DNA of 14,689 bases from JBGPBY01 sp041481485 (lineage in GTDB: Bacteria > Acidobacteriota > Terriglobia > 20CM-2-55-15): the NCBI GenBank assembly GCA_041481485.1, contig JBGPBY010000140.1, positions 1 through 14,689 of the forward strand, read 5' to 3'. Made by a program: the position numbers and the translations under genes. The notes below the pieces were generated by a model, which ran no database searches, was not told the DNA's origin, and was given only the letters and a program-made list of their open reading frames with translations. Below, piece after piece: positions 1 to 6,928 of this stretch (positions are counted from its first letter, which is position 1; every line of letters starts with the position of its first letter).

Positions 1-1
1 C

Positions 2-61
2 GAATTGTGGGCGGTCATAGACCGCCCCTACATTGGGGAATGGGGAATCGCATTCATTCAC
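2..61 (+). repeat. Palindromic dispersed repeat, copy 1 (window left end)
   Basis: The core is a perfect dyad, GGGCGGTC (9-16), ATA, GACCGCCC (20-27), flanked by AATTGT and CCTACA. The 33 bases at 2-34 are identical to the reverse complement of the right end of the window. The similarity continues to base 61 (GGAATCG then ATTCATTCAC), except that this copy has a tandem GGGGAAT duplication at 35-48. Other copies are at 6236-6280, 6303-6338 and 14637-14688. No transposase is nearby, so this is a REP/MITE-like non-autonomous repeat. Its name and mobilising enzyme are unknown. Confidence 0.85.
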
Positions 62-124
62 ATTGAAGCCCCCACATGGTTCACTCCGGCTCACGTTTTT
101 CCGGATTCGACGTCCTAGACTCTC

Positions 125-1342
125 ATGTTCCGATATCTCTGCGTGCTCGTCGTGGTAATGACCGCAGTGGACGCCGAGGCGCAAGTGGATCGATCCTTCG
201 CTGAGCTGTTCGACACTTCCAGGACTTTCGAATCCTCACGATCCCAGATCAGGCAACGGCAAAAAAGAGCGATTAACGCATGTGAAGACGACTCAAAGCA
301 ATTGAAGACGCGTCTGATTTCTGACCACCACCAACTCAAACAACTGAACGCGTCAGAATCGGAAACTCGCGCGGATCTTCACGAGCAGATCGCAACTCTC
401 GAACAGGCGATTCGCAGCCAGGTCCGCGAATGCGATCACGATATTCCCTCGCGCTATGCGATTGAGCTGGCAAAGGCCCGTCTCACCGACCAGTGGCCGG
501 AGCGGCGCGCACAAACGGTAGTGGTGAACCAGCACGGAGCGGCAGGAAAACGCAAACACGGCGACGTTGAAGATATCGGCTATCGAAATGTTGGTGGAGG
601 CCTTGAGGGACAGTTGAAGGACTTGCCGTCTGGCTCCCAGGCCATTCGACAGATGAAAGCCAGCGGAATGATGCCGGCGGAAATTCAGGATGCGGGAGTT
701 CAGCGCTACGTTGAACATCTGGCGCGCCGCATCGCAAGCCACTCCGATTTGAGAATTCCCATCAGCGTCACCGTGCTGGAAAGCAATGACATCGACGCGA
801 TGGGCCTGCCCGGCGGGTTTCTGTATGTGACATCGGGACTGCTTCGTGCGTGTGAATCCGAAGACCAGCTGGCAGGTGTACTCGCCCGTGAAATTGCACA
901 CATCGCCGCCCGGCATGGCGCGCAACACTCGAAACGTTCCCTGATATCGAAGATTCTTGTTCCAGCGGCGCGAGTTGCGACCGGAGTTTTTACGGGAGGC
1001 ACGGTGAATGCCGGAACCTATTACGGTCTGAATTACGGGTTTCAGGGGCTGCAGTCCATCGTTGATCGCACGCTGATTGGTTCAGGCAATGCGGCCCAGA
1101 AGGAGGCCGACCAGCTCGGAATACAATACGCGTGGAATGCGGGTTTTGATCCGAAGGGTTTCATCCAATTCCTGGACTCTCTCTCGAAGCAGCGGGAATA
1201 CTCCCGCTCAGAGTCCTGGTTTCAGTTGAAACCCTCCCTCGACGCGCGTCTCATGGACGCATTTACCGAAATCCAATTTTTACCTGTCCGCGATCGCAGC
1301 AATTCCAACTCGGCCGATTTTCAAAGCGTCCTGAAGCGCTAA
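125..1342 (+). CDS. Secreted M48-family metallopeptidase with altered zinc motif (REIAH)
   Basis: The protein has 405 residues. An N-terminal signal peptide (residues 1 to about 19, cleavage near AEA|Q) predicts export to the periplasm. A charged, probably coiled-coil stretch follows (about 37-105), then an M48 peptidase domain (about 185-375). Family landmarks are present: MGLPGGFLYVTSGLL upstream of the active site, then VLAREIAHIAARHG, and the downstream glutamate ligand in QKEADQLG (E327). In active M48 enzymes the motif is HExxH. Here the first zinc-binding His is Arg255, codon CGT at 887-889, while E256, H259 and E327 remain. The protein may therefore be a pseudoprotease, for example a chaperone-like BepA relative, or the base may be an error. 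The ATG at 125 is chosen because it gives a complete signal peptide. No good Shine-Dalgarno is visible. It converges on the coiled-coil gene, 14 bases away. Family assignment is firm; activity is doubtful. Confidence 0.85.
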   Translation: MFRYLCVLVVVMTAVDAEAQVDRSFAELFDTSRTFESSRSQIRQRQKRAINACEDDSKQLKTRLISDHHQLKQLNASESETRADLHEQIATLEQAIRSQVRECDHDIPSRYAIELAKARLTDQWPERRAQTVVVNQHGAAGKRKHGDVEDIGYRNVGGGLEGQLKDLPSGSQAIRQMKASGMMPAEIQDAGVQRYVEHLARRIASHSDLRIPISVTVLESNDIDAMGLPGGFLYVTSGLLRACESEDQLAGVLAREIAHIAARHGAQHSKRSLISKILVPAARVATGVFTGGTVNAGTYYGLNYGFQGLQSIVDRTLIGSGNAAQKEADQLGIQYAWNAGFDPKGFIQFLDSLSKQREYSRSESWFQLKPSLDARLMDAFTEIQFLPVRDRSNSNSADFQSVLKR

Positions 1343-1356
1343 CTTAAGCTTGGCAC

Positions 1357-1956
1357 TTAGTTGATCGGCGGATTGTTTCCGCCGCGCGGCGGTCGTGGAT
1401 CCACTTTCGGTGGTTCTTCGATTCTGCCGGGAGCCTGGCACGGCGCATAGTCGCACGGAGGAACGGGCGTCTCCGGCGGACAGCAACGTTCGATTTGTTT
1501 CTTCAATGCCTCTTCCCGTTCGCGAATGAGAGCCGCTTCGGCGTGCGTTACGGCATAAAGCTCTGCCAGTTGCGTGGTGTTGTCCCGAATCACGGCCTGC
1601 ATTCCGGTCTGCAGGTGAGCTTCATTCAGGAGCTGGCATGTATTTTTGGAAATGTGCTCAAGGATGCAGATGATGGTGTCGTTCTGTTTGGCATTTTCTG
1701 ACAACGCCAGATTGGTGTAATTCCCAATCGTAATGAGTTGACCGAATCCCCAGTTAAGCGTCTGATCGACTTTCCCAAGCGCCTGCGCGACGAGATCAAG
1801 TTTGTTCTTGATGTCATCGAGACGTGCATTAACGGCATCGACCTTCGTACCAATGCCGTCTAACTTGCTGTTTGAACCGTCGATGCGGGTATTGACTCCA
1901 TCGAGACGCGAGTTGACTCCGTTTACCGCGTTTAAAACATCCTGTGCAGAGGCCAT
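1357..1956 (-). CDS. Heptad-repeat coiled-coil protein with Cys/Pro-rich tail, function unknown
   Basis: The protein has 199 residues, no signal peptide and no membrane segment. Residues 14-55 are six near-perfect seven-residue repeats of the type VNxRLDG (VNSRLDG, VNTRIDG, SNSKLDG, IGTKVDA, VNARLDD, IKNKLDL). They predict a short parallel coiled-coil stalk. A helical middle follows (about 56-155). The tail (about 156-199) is rich in Pro and Cys, with a CC pair and two more Cys, and ends in Pro/Arg/Gly/Asn. The ATG at 1956 has an AAGGAG Shine-Dalgarno at 1963-1968 with 6-base spacing, which fixes the start. It lies 93 bases after the LamG gene on the same strand, with a stem-loop between. I recognise no named family. 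Such repeats occur in trimeric fibres, but that is only analogy. Confidence 0.75.
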   Translation of the reverse strand: MASAQDVLNAVNGVNSRLDGVNTRIDGSNSKLDGIGTKVDAVNARLDDIKNKLDLVAQALGKVDQTLNWGFGQLITIGNYTNLALSENAKQNDTIICILEHISKNTCQLLNEAHLQTGMQAVIRDNTTQLAELYAVTHAEAALIREREEALKKQIERCCPPETPVPPCDYAPCQAPGRIEEPPKVDPRPPRGGNNPPIN

Positions 1957-2025
1957 CGTGAGCTCCTTCGGTTTAAAAAGTTAAAGTTGTTCTGTAGTGG
2001 CTGTGTGACATTAGGTTTTGCAAGG

Positions 2026-2049
2026 TGCGAGGCATTTTCATGTCTCGCA
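2026..2049 (-). terminator. Stem-loop directly after the LamG-gene stop codon
   Basis: TGCGAG (2026-2031) pairs with CTCGCA (2044-2049). A G-T step and CAT/ATG extend the stem to about 10 pairs around a TTTC loop. It abuts the stop codon of the minus-strand gene ending at 2050. There is no T-run after it, so it is not a classical intrinsic terminator. It could be a 3'-end-stabilising, Rho-linked or processing hairpin that sets the ratio between the LamG and coiled-coil genes. Confidence 0.35.
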
Positions 2050-3072
2050 TTAAAGATTGAGTCCGGCGCAAATGTGCGATGCCGGACATCGGCCAATGGT
2101 AAGCGCCTTGTTGTAGAAAGCAACTTCCTGAATCCTTCCTTTGAATGGATGATACAGGGGAAGAGTTCCGCTATTCTTTGGCGGGCGATGCATGCCGATC
2201 AGCAGCGAAAATGAAGGATCCGCAACAGGACTGAAGTTTACGATCACATCGCTGACGGGATGGGCAGCCGTGGTGCTCAGGTCGACTCCTTCCACATAGA
2301 CAAACATGTTCAGCTTCTTGCTGGCCGCGTCGTAGGTTGCTGCGACATAGTTGGTTTTGGTGAAATCTACAAGAGTCAGGCTCTTGGTTGGATCTTTAAT
2401 CACCTTCCAATTTGTTCCATCCGCGAGCCAGACCTGCCAGACATCGGGCCCTGGCGTAACGGGATCGGCAGGACCGGCGAACAGTCCGAAGCCAAATGCT
2501 TTCACAATATCTCCGGTTCCGGGGTCCGCCTCCAGCCTGTTGAGTGCAATCACCGTACGGTATAGCCCTCGTTCGGTATCGCTCCAGCCTGGAAAAACAA
2601 GAGCTTCGAAAGTAAAACTAGCAGTGCCCAATGAATTGCTGAAAGGAACTTCCACGAACCCGCCATCGACAAACAGGGATGTACTCGTTGCTCCGAGTTC
2701 CAGCAATCCGCCTTGTTCAAGGGTGAGGGTTCCGGGCGCGGAAGAAGTATCTGGAAATAGTGGTGGTGGCTGAATGAGCGAAGCCTTGTACTTGCCGTTG
2801 TTGGTTCCCTTTTCATCTAACGCGGATCCGCCGGAAACCGCAGTATTGGGAATTGCAGGAATGCCGGGTTCGGCGGCGTGCTTTTCCTGAAGCCGCCAGT
2901 AGGAAACGAGTCCCGCTTCACCCAGAATTGTCTTGGGATAGTCCGGCTTTCCATCCGGTGTTTCATCATAAGCGGCGTCATCTGATGTAAACGAGGAGCA
3001 TCCGACGAAATAGAACAACGCCAGAATAACCAGTATGCAGAGAGGTGTGCTGAACAGGTACCATTCACTCAT
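2050..3072 (-). CDS. LamG/concanavalin-A-fold putative lipoprotein
   Basis: The protein has 340 residues. Residues 5-24 are strongly hydrophobic and end in FVGC (Cys25), followed by SS and acidic residues. This is a plausible, slightly non-ideal lipobox, so it is probably lipid-anchored in the envelope. The rest reads as a laminin-G/concanavalin-like jelly-roll domain (about 55-325). Landmarks are the opening LVSYWRL, the strand FVEVPFSNSLGTASFTFEALV, the core VAATYDAASKKLNMFV, and the closing FKGRIQEVAFYNKAL. Domains of this fold commonly bind carbohydrate or act in adhesion; the ligand cannot be read here. The ATG at 3072 has a GGAG Shine-Dalgarno with 7-base spacing. The lgt-like gene ends 46 bases upstream on the same strand, so the two are probably co-transcribed, and the encoded lipid transferase could act on this protein. 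Confidence 0.75.
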   Translation of the reverse strand: MSEWYLFSTPLCILVILALFYFVGCSSFTSDDAAYDETPDGKPDYPKTILGEAGLVSYWRLQEKHAAEPGIPAIPNTAVSGGSALDEKGTNNGKYKASLIQPPPLFPDTSSAPGTLTLEQGGLLELGATSTSLFVDGGFVEVPFSNSLGTASFTFEALVFPGWSDTERGLYRTVIALNRLEADPGTGDIVKAFGFGLFAGPADPVTPGPDVWQVWLADGTNWKVIKDPTKSLTLVDFTKTNYVAATYDAASKKLNMFVYVEGVDLSTTAAHPVSDVIVNFSPVADPSFSLLIGMHRPPKNSGTLPLYHPFKGRIQEVAFYNKALTIGRCPASHICAGLNL

Positions 3073-3118
3073 TCGAAGTCTCCATAATTGAACTTTGTTC
3101 GATGACGCGAATTTTCTT

Positions 3119-3862
3119 TCAGGATCGATGCAGCCAGATCACCAGCAGGCTCATCGCAGAGAAACCAGCGAGAGCTCCCCAAATCGTGAGCTGAAGATTC
3201 AGGTTCCCGATTCTGACCGTGCTTTCCCGGTTGGCTTCCAGCCAGCATCTTCCCGCGCCGTAGCCGAAAGCCGCGGTCAGAAAAAGCATTCCTTCATATG
3301 GGAAGCGCGCTCGCAGAAAAGTGGAAGCAATCAGCAGAACTACGGCGAGAGCAGCCTCCAGGAGCTGCGAAGGCATTCGCCGCCGCCAGACTCCATTTTC
3401 ATTGGGCGCGACGATGCCGAATTTTCCGCTGGTGGGGCGGCCGGAACAACAGCCATTCAGAAGACAACCGATTCTGACAGGGATCATCCCCACAAGAATC
3501 GTAATTGCTGCCATGTCCCAGAAACCCGCGAAAGAGATTTCCAGTCGACGAAGCAGCGGTACGGACAGCGCCAGTGATAGCAGTAGTCCTCCGTACATCA
3601 TGGCGCCGCCGTCGGAGCGGCGGAAGATGCGGCGGGGCTCGTGACGGAAACGTTCCCAATGCGCTGCAACGAACAGAAGACGCGAACCAATCAGAGCCGG
3701 CGCGATCAACAGAATCATGGCTGTGTAGACACGCGCAGAATTGAGACCGTAAAGACTCGAGCTATAGGTTCCGGCAATCACACCGGCCACCAGGCCGAGA
3801 TAAAGCATCGCCGGATACGAATGGATTTGAATTCCCCGCCACTGAAACAGAACTCGAAACAT
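3119..3862 (-). CDS. lgt: Prolipoprotein diacylglyceryl transferase family protein (Lgt-like)
   Basis: The protein has 247 residues and is polytopic, with about seven hydrophobic segments in the inner membrane. Lgt moves diacylglycerol from phosphatidylglycerol to the lipobox cysteine of exported prolipoproteins. Visible signature elements are IHSYPAML (12-19), GGAMMYGG (85-92), VRIGCLLNGCCSGRPT (129-144, R130 equivalent to E. coli R143), PSQLLEA (164-170) and GAGRCWLEANR (202-212, with the C-terminal Arg/Glu/Arg pattern around E. coli R239). Tyr90 sits where E. coli has His103, a substitution I believe occurs in other branches. The length is slightly short for the family. I chose the ATG at 3862, preceded by GAGG 6 bases upstream; longer readings add an unlikely polar leader. 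It heads a probable operon with the LamG lipoprotein gene. It may be a second, dedicated copy rather than the housekeeping lgt. Confidence 0.85.
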   Translation of the reverse strand: MFRVLFQWRGIQIHSYPAMLYLGLVAGVIAGTYSSSLYGLNSARVYTAMILLIAPALIGSRLLFVAAHWERFRHEPRRIFRRSDGGAMMYGGLLLSLALSVPLLRRLEISFAGFWDMAAITILVGMIPVRIGCLLNGCCSGRPTSGKFGIVAPNENGVWRRRMPSQLLEAALAVVLLIASTFLRARFPYEGMLFLTAAFGYGAGRCWLEANRESTVRIGNLNLQLTIWGALAGFSAMSLLVIWLHRS

Positions 3863-4065
3863 TAAAACCTCGTGTGATTTGTTTACAGATTGGCCGACGG
3901 TACACGCAGGATAAACGCTCATACCCAGCGAATCCAGTCCGAAAGTCGCAACGTCGTTCGCCGCGCCAGCCCGTGATCCGACATTGAGCGGGTGGAAAAG
4001 CCTTCGGACAACTAGTATCGTGGTTGGTTAACGGCTACCTATGAAAAAGCGTCGGAGGAGCGGAT

Positions 4066-5223
4066 ATGCGACGAAGAGAGTTCCTCGTTAAGACGAGCCA
4101 AAGCGCGATCGGCGTTGCGTTCTCCCATGTGCTGCCGCCTGCCGCACAAACGCTAGCCACTTCCACAGATGTTCCTCGACTCATCCTCTCGCTGGAGCGA
4201 AAAATTACCGATCTCATGAAAGAAACGCGAGTGCCAGGTGTGTCGCTCGCGGTTGTCCGTGATGGAAAACTGCACTGGCGCCGCGAATTCGGATTCCGGC
4301 GAGCCGGATCACAAGAACGTGTGAATCACGAGACGGTCTTCCAGGCAGGTTCGGTCAGTAAAACCGTTTTCGCCTATGCCGTGATGAAGCTCGTCGAACG
4401 GGGTATCATCGATCTCGATACGCCCCTCACTCGCTACAGTCCCGTACGGATTCTCGACGGTGATCCCCGACTTGATCAGATTACTGCACGCCACGTGCTG
4501 TCGCATACCAGCGGCCTGCAGAACTGGCGGTCGGGGAAAGACCCGTTGTCAATTCACTTCCAACCCGGGGAACGTTATCTGTATTCCGGCGAAGGGTACA
4601 GCTATCTGCAATCGGTCATCACGCAGCTGACTGGGCACGTCGATCCCTTGCGATGCGGTAAGTACGAGGCGGATTTTACCGTCTGCGCGAGCGATTTCGA
4701 TTCCTACATGCGAGCGAATGTATTGGTCCCCTTCGGTATGGACTCGAGCGGATACGTGTGGACCAGGAGGTTCGAACAGCACACGGCGGATCCTCACGAC
4801 GAACAGGGGAGGCTGCTCGATAGGGGAAGGCCATCGGATATCGATGCTGCGCGATATGGGGCAGCCGGCGGACTTATCACAACGCCGACGGATTACGCAA
4901 AGTTCCTGATCCAAATCATCAATCCCAAACCGAGCGATCGCTTCCGGCTGCAGTCGAGCACGATCGCCGAAATGGTCCGGCCGGAGATCAAGGGCGGTGA
5001 TTCGCCGGCCAGTTCACGGGCACTCGGCTGGGAGGTAGTCCAATCCGACACCGACGACATCATCGTGCACGGCGGCGATAACTCCGGGTTTCATGCGTTT
5101 GCTGCTGCCTCACGAAAGCGAAAGACGGGCTATATGGTCATGACCAACGGCGACGGTGGCACAAACCTCATCAAGAAGCTCATCATCGGCGACACCGAGC
5201 TCAACCAGTTGCTCATGGGTTAG
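4066..5223 (+). CDS. Tat-exported serine hydrolase of the beta-lactamase (class C/PBP4*) family
   Basis: The protein has 385 residues. The N-terminus RRREFLVK followed by a hydrophobic stretch and AAQ is a twin-arginine signal, so it is probably exported folded. The catalytic SxxK is S96-V-S-K99 in FQAGSVSKT. The second motif is Y173-S-G175 in YLYSGEGYSYL: the tyrosine is kept, but the Asn of class C YxN is Gly, as in a large esterase/peptidase-like branch. HVLSHTSGL is a typical family segment. The third motif is H335-G-G, where KTG stands in true lactamases. It may act on D-amino peptides, esters or cell-wall fragments; the substrate is not predictable and resistance should not be inferred. 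A strong Shine-Dalgarno, GGAGGAG, precedes the ATG. It is divergent from the lgt-like gene across 203 bases and converges on fpg, 16 bases away. No confident sigma70 promoter is visible upstream. Confidence 0.88.
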   Translation: MRRREFLVKTSQSAIGVAFSHVLPPAAQTLATSTDVPRLILSLERKITDLMKETRVPGVSLAVVRDGKLHWRREFGFRRAGSQERVNHETVFQAGSVSKTVFAYAVMKLVERGIIDLDTPLTRYSPVRILDGDPRLDQITARHVLSHTSGLQNWRSGKDPLSIHFQPGERYLYSGEGYSYLQSVITQLTGHVDPLRCGKYEADFTVCASDFDSYMRANVLVPFGMDSSGYVWTRRFEQHTADPHDEQGRLLDRGRPSDIDAARYGAAGGLITTPTDYAKFLIQIINPKPSDRFRLQSSTIAEMVRPEIKGGDSPASSRALGWEVVQSDTDDIIVHGGDNSGFHAFAAASRKRKTGYMVMTNGDGGTNLIKKLIIGDTELNQLLMG

Positions 5224-5239
5224 CCCGCTCGACCTCTCA

Positions 5240-6115
5240 TTATTTCTGGCACACCGGACAATAAAAGCTGGAACGTCCGCCCTGCGGGATACGCCTCACG
5301 ATTCCAGCACAGCCTTCACTCAGGCACGGTTCGCCGCCGCGGTCGTATACCGCGAAGGTCTTTTGAAACTCTCCGAGTTCTCCATTCGTGCGGCGATGAT
5401 CCCGTAACGAAGAGCCCCCCAACCGCACCGCTTCTTCCAGAACTGCCCGGATTGACGGTGCGAGCAGGGCAATCTGCTTCGATGTGACTCTTGCGGCGCG
5501 CCGCCTTGGCGAAATGCCTGCACGCCAAAGCGCTTCACAAACGTAAATGTTGCCCAGCCCGGCAACGACCCGCTGATCCAACAACGCGGATTTGACCGGA
5601 GTCTGTTTTCCTTTCAGCGCGCGCTGGAGATGCGCCGCGTCAAACTCGTCGGAAAGTGGTTCGATTCCGAGTCCGCGAAACAGCTTATGAGAATCGATGG
5701 TGGCGGTATCCACCAATGTCATCAGTCCAAACCGCCGATGGTCCGTGAATACAATATGTGCGGGGGCATCGGTGTTGAACACCACGTGATCATGTTTGCC
5801 CGGCGCGATTTCATTTTCTGACGATTGAAAGTAAAAACTTCCTGGATGACTGATTTCCCCATTTCTGTAAACGGCAATCCTGCCGCTCATTCCGAGATGA
5901 ATCACCAGCGTCTCGCCGCCGTCGAGATCCGCGAGGATGTACTTCGCACGGCGCCATAGCCGATTCACGCGTCGTCCAGTCAATCGCTTTTCGAAATTCT
6001 CAGGAAACGGGATGCGAAGGTCGTTTCGGCGGGTCTGGACGAAGACGAACCTGTAGCCCAACATCGTCGGCTGAAGGCCCAGTCGTACAGTTTCGACTTC
6101 GGGTAGTTCAGGCAA
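5240..6115 (-). CDS. mutM: Formamidopyrimidine-DNA glycosylase (Fpg/MutM), TTG start
   Basis: The protein has 291 residues. It removes oxidised purines such as 8-oxoguanine and nicks the abasic site. The mature N-terminus PELPEVETVRLGL carries the catalytic Pro2 and Glu3. K58 lies in RRAKYIL, and the helix-two-turn-helix region holds DQRVVAGLGNIYVCEALWRAGISP. The C-terminal zinc finger is C-x4-C-x16-C-x2-C and ends CPVCQK. I chose TTG at 6113-6115 because Fpg chemistry needs proline exposed after Met removal, and because AAGGAG lies 7 bases upstream. The in-frame ATG at 6145 and longer readings run into repeat DNA and would bury Pro2. Sequence details (RRAKY, LFRGLG, C-x4-C finger, GGSSLRD) resemble alphaproteobacterial Fpg, which suggests transfer if the host is not in that class. 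It converges with the serine hydrolase gene. Confidence 0.96.
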   Translation of the reverse strand: MPELPEVETVRLGLQPTMLGYRFVFVQTRRNDLRIPFPENFEKRLTGRRVNRLWRRAKYILADLDGGETLVIHLGMSGRIAVYRNGEISHPGSFYFQSSENEIAPGKHDHVVFNTDAPAHIVFTDHRRFGLMTLVDTATIDSHKLFRGLGIEPLSDEFDAAHLQRALKGKQTPVKSALLDQRVVAGLGNIYVCEALWRAGISPRRRAARVTSKQIALLAPSIRAVLEEAVRLGGSSLRDHRRTNGELGEFQKTFAVYDRGGEPCLSEGCAGIVRRIPQGGRSSFYCPVCQK

Positions 6116-6122
6116 GTGCGGT

Positions 6123-6128
6123 CTCCTT
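6123..6128 (-). promoter_or_regulatory. Ribosome binding site that fixes the fpg TTG start
   Basis: The minus strand reads AAGGAG, then seven bases, then TTG at 6115. No comparable site precedes the ATG at 6145. This supports translation starting exactly one codon before the essential N-terminal proline. Confidence 0.8.
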
Positions 6129-6191
6129 CGCCGATATTGTCGCATTCCCAGGGCAACCGCAGTCTGAAATCCGCGCTGCGGGAGCGGGGGA

Positions 6192-6222
6192 CTGTAGGCG
6201 CGGTCAGGGAACAGACCACAAT
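6192..6222 (-). repeat. Diverged copy of the palindromic repeat
   Basis: The plus strand reads CTGTAGGCGCGGTC, a degenerate centre, then ACCACAAT. This aligns with CTGTAGGGGCGGTC...CCGCAAT of the copy at 6236-6280. The dyad is mostly lost. It may be an old copy or a related family. It lies just upstream of fpg, in the same orientation as the next copy. Confidence 0.5.
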
Positions 6223-6235
6223 GAAATTGCCATAC

Positions 6236-6280
6236 GAATGCGATTCCCCGCTGTAGGGGCGGTCTATGACCGCCCGCAAT
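6236..6280 (-). repeat. Palindromic dispersed repeat, copy 2
   Basis: The dyad GGGCGGTC (6257-6264), TAT, GACCGCCC (6268-6275) is preceded by CTGTA. The outer extension GAATGCGATTCCCC matches the GGGGAATCGCATTC of copy 1 in reverse complement. It is oriented like the right-end copy. With 6303-6338 it forms an inverted pair separated by 22 bases. Confidence 0.85.
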
Positions 6281-6302
6281 CTGTAAGAATGCACCCCTCA
6301 AA

Positions 6303-6338
6303 ATTGTGGGCGGTCATAGACCGCCCCTACAGCGGGAA
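6303..6338 (+). repeat. Palindromic dispersed repeat, copy 3
   Basis: The dyad GGGCGGTC (6308-6315), ATA, GACCGCCC (6319-6326) sits between ATTGT and CTACAGCGGGAA. It is the near-exact reverse complement of 6244-6280, so the pair could fold into one long hairpin (REPIN-like). The extension seen in the other copies stops here after CGGGAA. Confidence 0.85.
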
Positions 6339-6390
6339 CTTGAAAACATTAAAATTTGGATTCGCCGGTTTCCTGCGGCAAACTGAGCCT

Positions 6391-6918
6391 ATGCACACCC
6401 CGATGAGCAGACATTTGCTGTCGGTCATTCTCGTCATTTTTGCAGTGATTGGCTCCTCGCTGCCTTCGAGTGCACAAACCATAACGACCACAACTCCGCA
6501 AACCCTGATCCATTCGTTCATGATTGGGAGTGGGAGATGGGAAAGTCTGCAATGGAACCTCGATATCTGGGTCCTGGATTTGAAAGTCACAGATGGGGCG
6601 CTGACAGGGAATGTTTCGGTAATTCCAGGACCTTCACGCTCCACTTCCAGCGTATCCGGCCCAGTGGGTATCTACGACGGTAAAATCGATCAGAATCAAA
6701 TTGAATTCAAGGTCAAGAGTCCGGACGGTATGCGTGCCATTCGCTTCACCGGCCTTCGGACTAGCGCCGGACTTCGCTTTACCCGCAGCGTGGAATTGTT
6801 GCAGCCCGGCGCCAGTCCCGGCATAGACGACTTATTTGGAACCTCAGGTCCTGCTTCATTTGTCGTCAAACAGCCGCGCCCCCTGGTATCAAAACGAGCG
6901 CGCCACATCGATCAGTAG
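6391..6918 (+). CDS. Small secreted protein, function unknown
   Basis: The protein has 175 residues with a clear signal peptide (hydrophobic about 8-22, cleavage near SSA|Q29), so it is periplasmic or extracellular. The body (about 45-140) is beta-rich, with a repeating pattern of W.LDIWVLDLKVTDGALTG, GPVGIYDGKIDQNQIEF, MRAIRFTGLR and GLRFTRSVEL. This is a 'G.I.dGkI.g..i.F' style domain that I associate with acidobacterial exported proteins. I can give no enzymatic function. The ATG at 6391 is chosen because the signal peptide begins there (a second ATG at 6403 is possible). The reading frame extends upstream through repeats 2 and 3, but that part is repeat-derived. No Shine-Dalgarno is evident. 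It converges with the kinase gene 10 bases downstream. Confidence 0.7.
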   Translation: MHTPMSRHLLSVILVIFAVIGSSLPSSAQTITTTTPQTLIHSFMIGSGRWESLQWNLDIWVLDLKVTDGALTGNVSVIPGPSRSTSSVSGPVGIYDGKIDQNQIEFKVKSPDGMRAIRFTGLRTSAGLRFTRSVELLQPGASPGIDDLFGTSGPASFVVKQPRPLVSKRARHIDQ

Positions 6919-6928
6919 AGAATTTGAA

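Noticed and set aside
85..105. TCCGG ... CCGGA dyad upstream of the M48 gene
   Set aside because: Only five pairs with an 11-base loop; expected by chance in GC-rich DNA.
1349..1365. TTGGCACTTAGTTGAT as a sigma54 site
   Set aside because: The -24 part fits, but GC is absent at the -12 position, and it lies in the gene-end region with no suitable downstream gene. CTGGCACG at 1436 fails the same way.
3984..4018. TTGAGC ... TAGTAT as a sigma70 promoter for the serine hydrolase
   Set aside because: The spacing is 23 bases, well outside the usual 16-18, and no better -35 fits the -10-like box.
4041..4091. 17-codon basic reading frame overlapping the serine-hydrolase start
   Set aside because: It has no Shine-Dalgarno of its own, its second half is out-of-frame hydrolase sequence, and nothing suggests a leader peptide.
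6116..6390. Reading frames through the repeats (N-terminal extension of fpg to 6301, and of the secreted protein to 6238)
   Set aside because: The extra residues are translations of repeat DNA (phrases such as AVIDRPYSG). Fpg needs Pro2 at the N-terminus, and the secreted protein's signal peptide begins at 6391.
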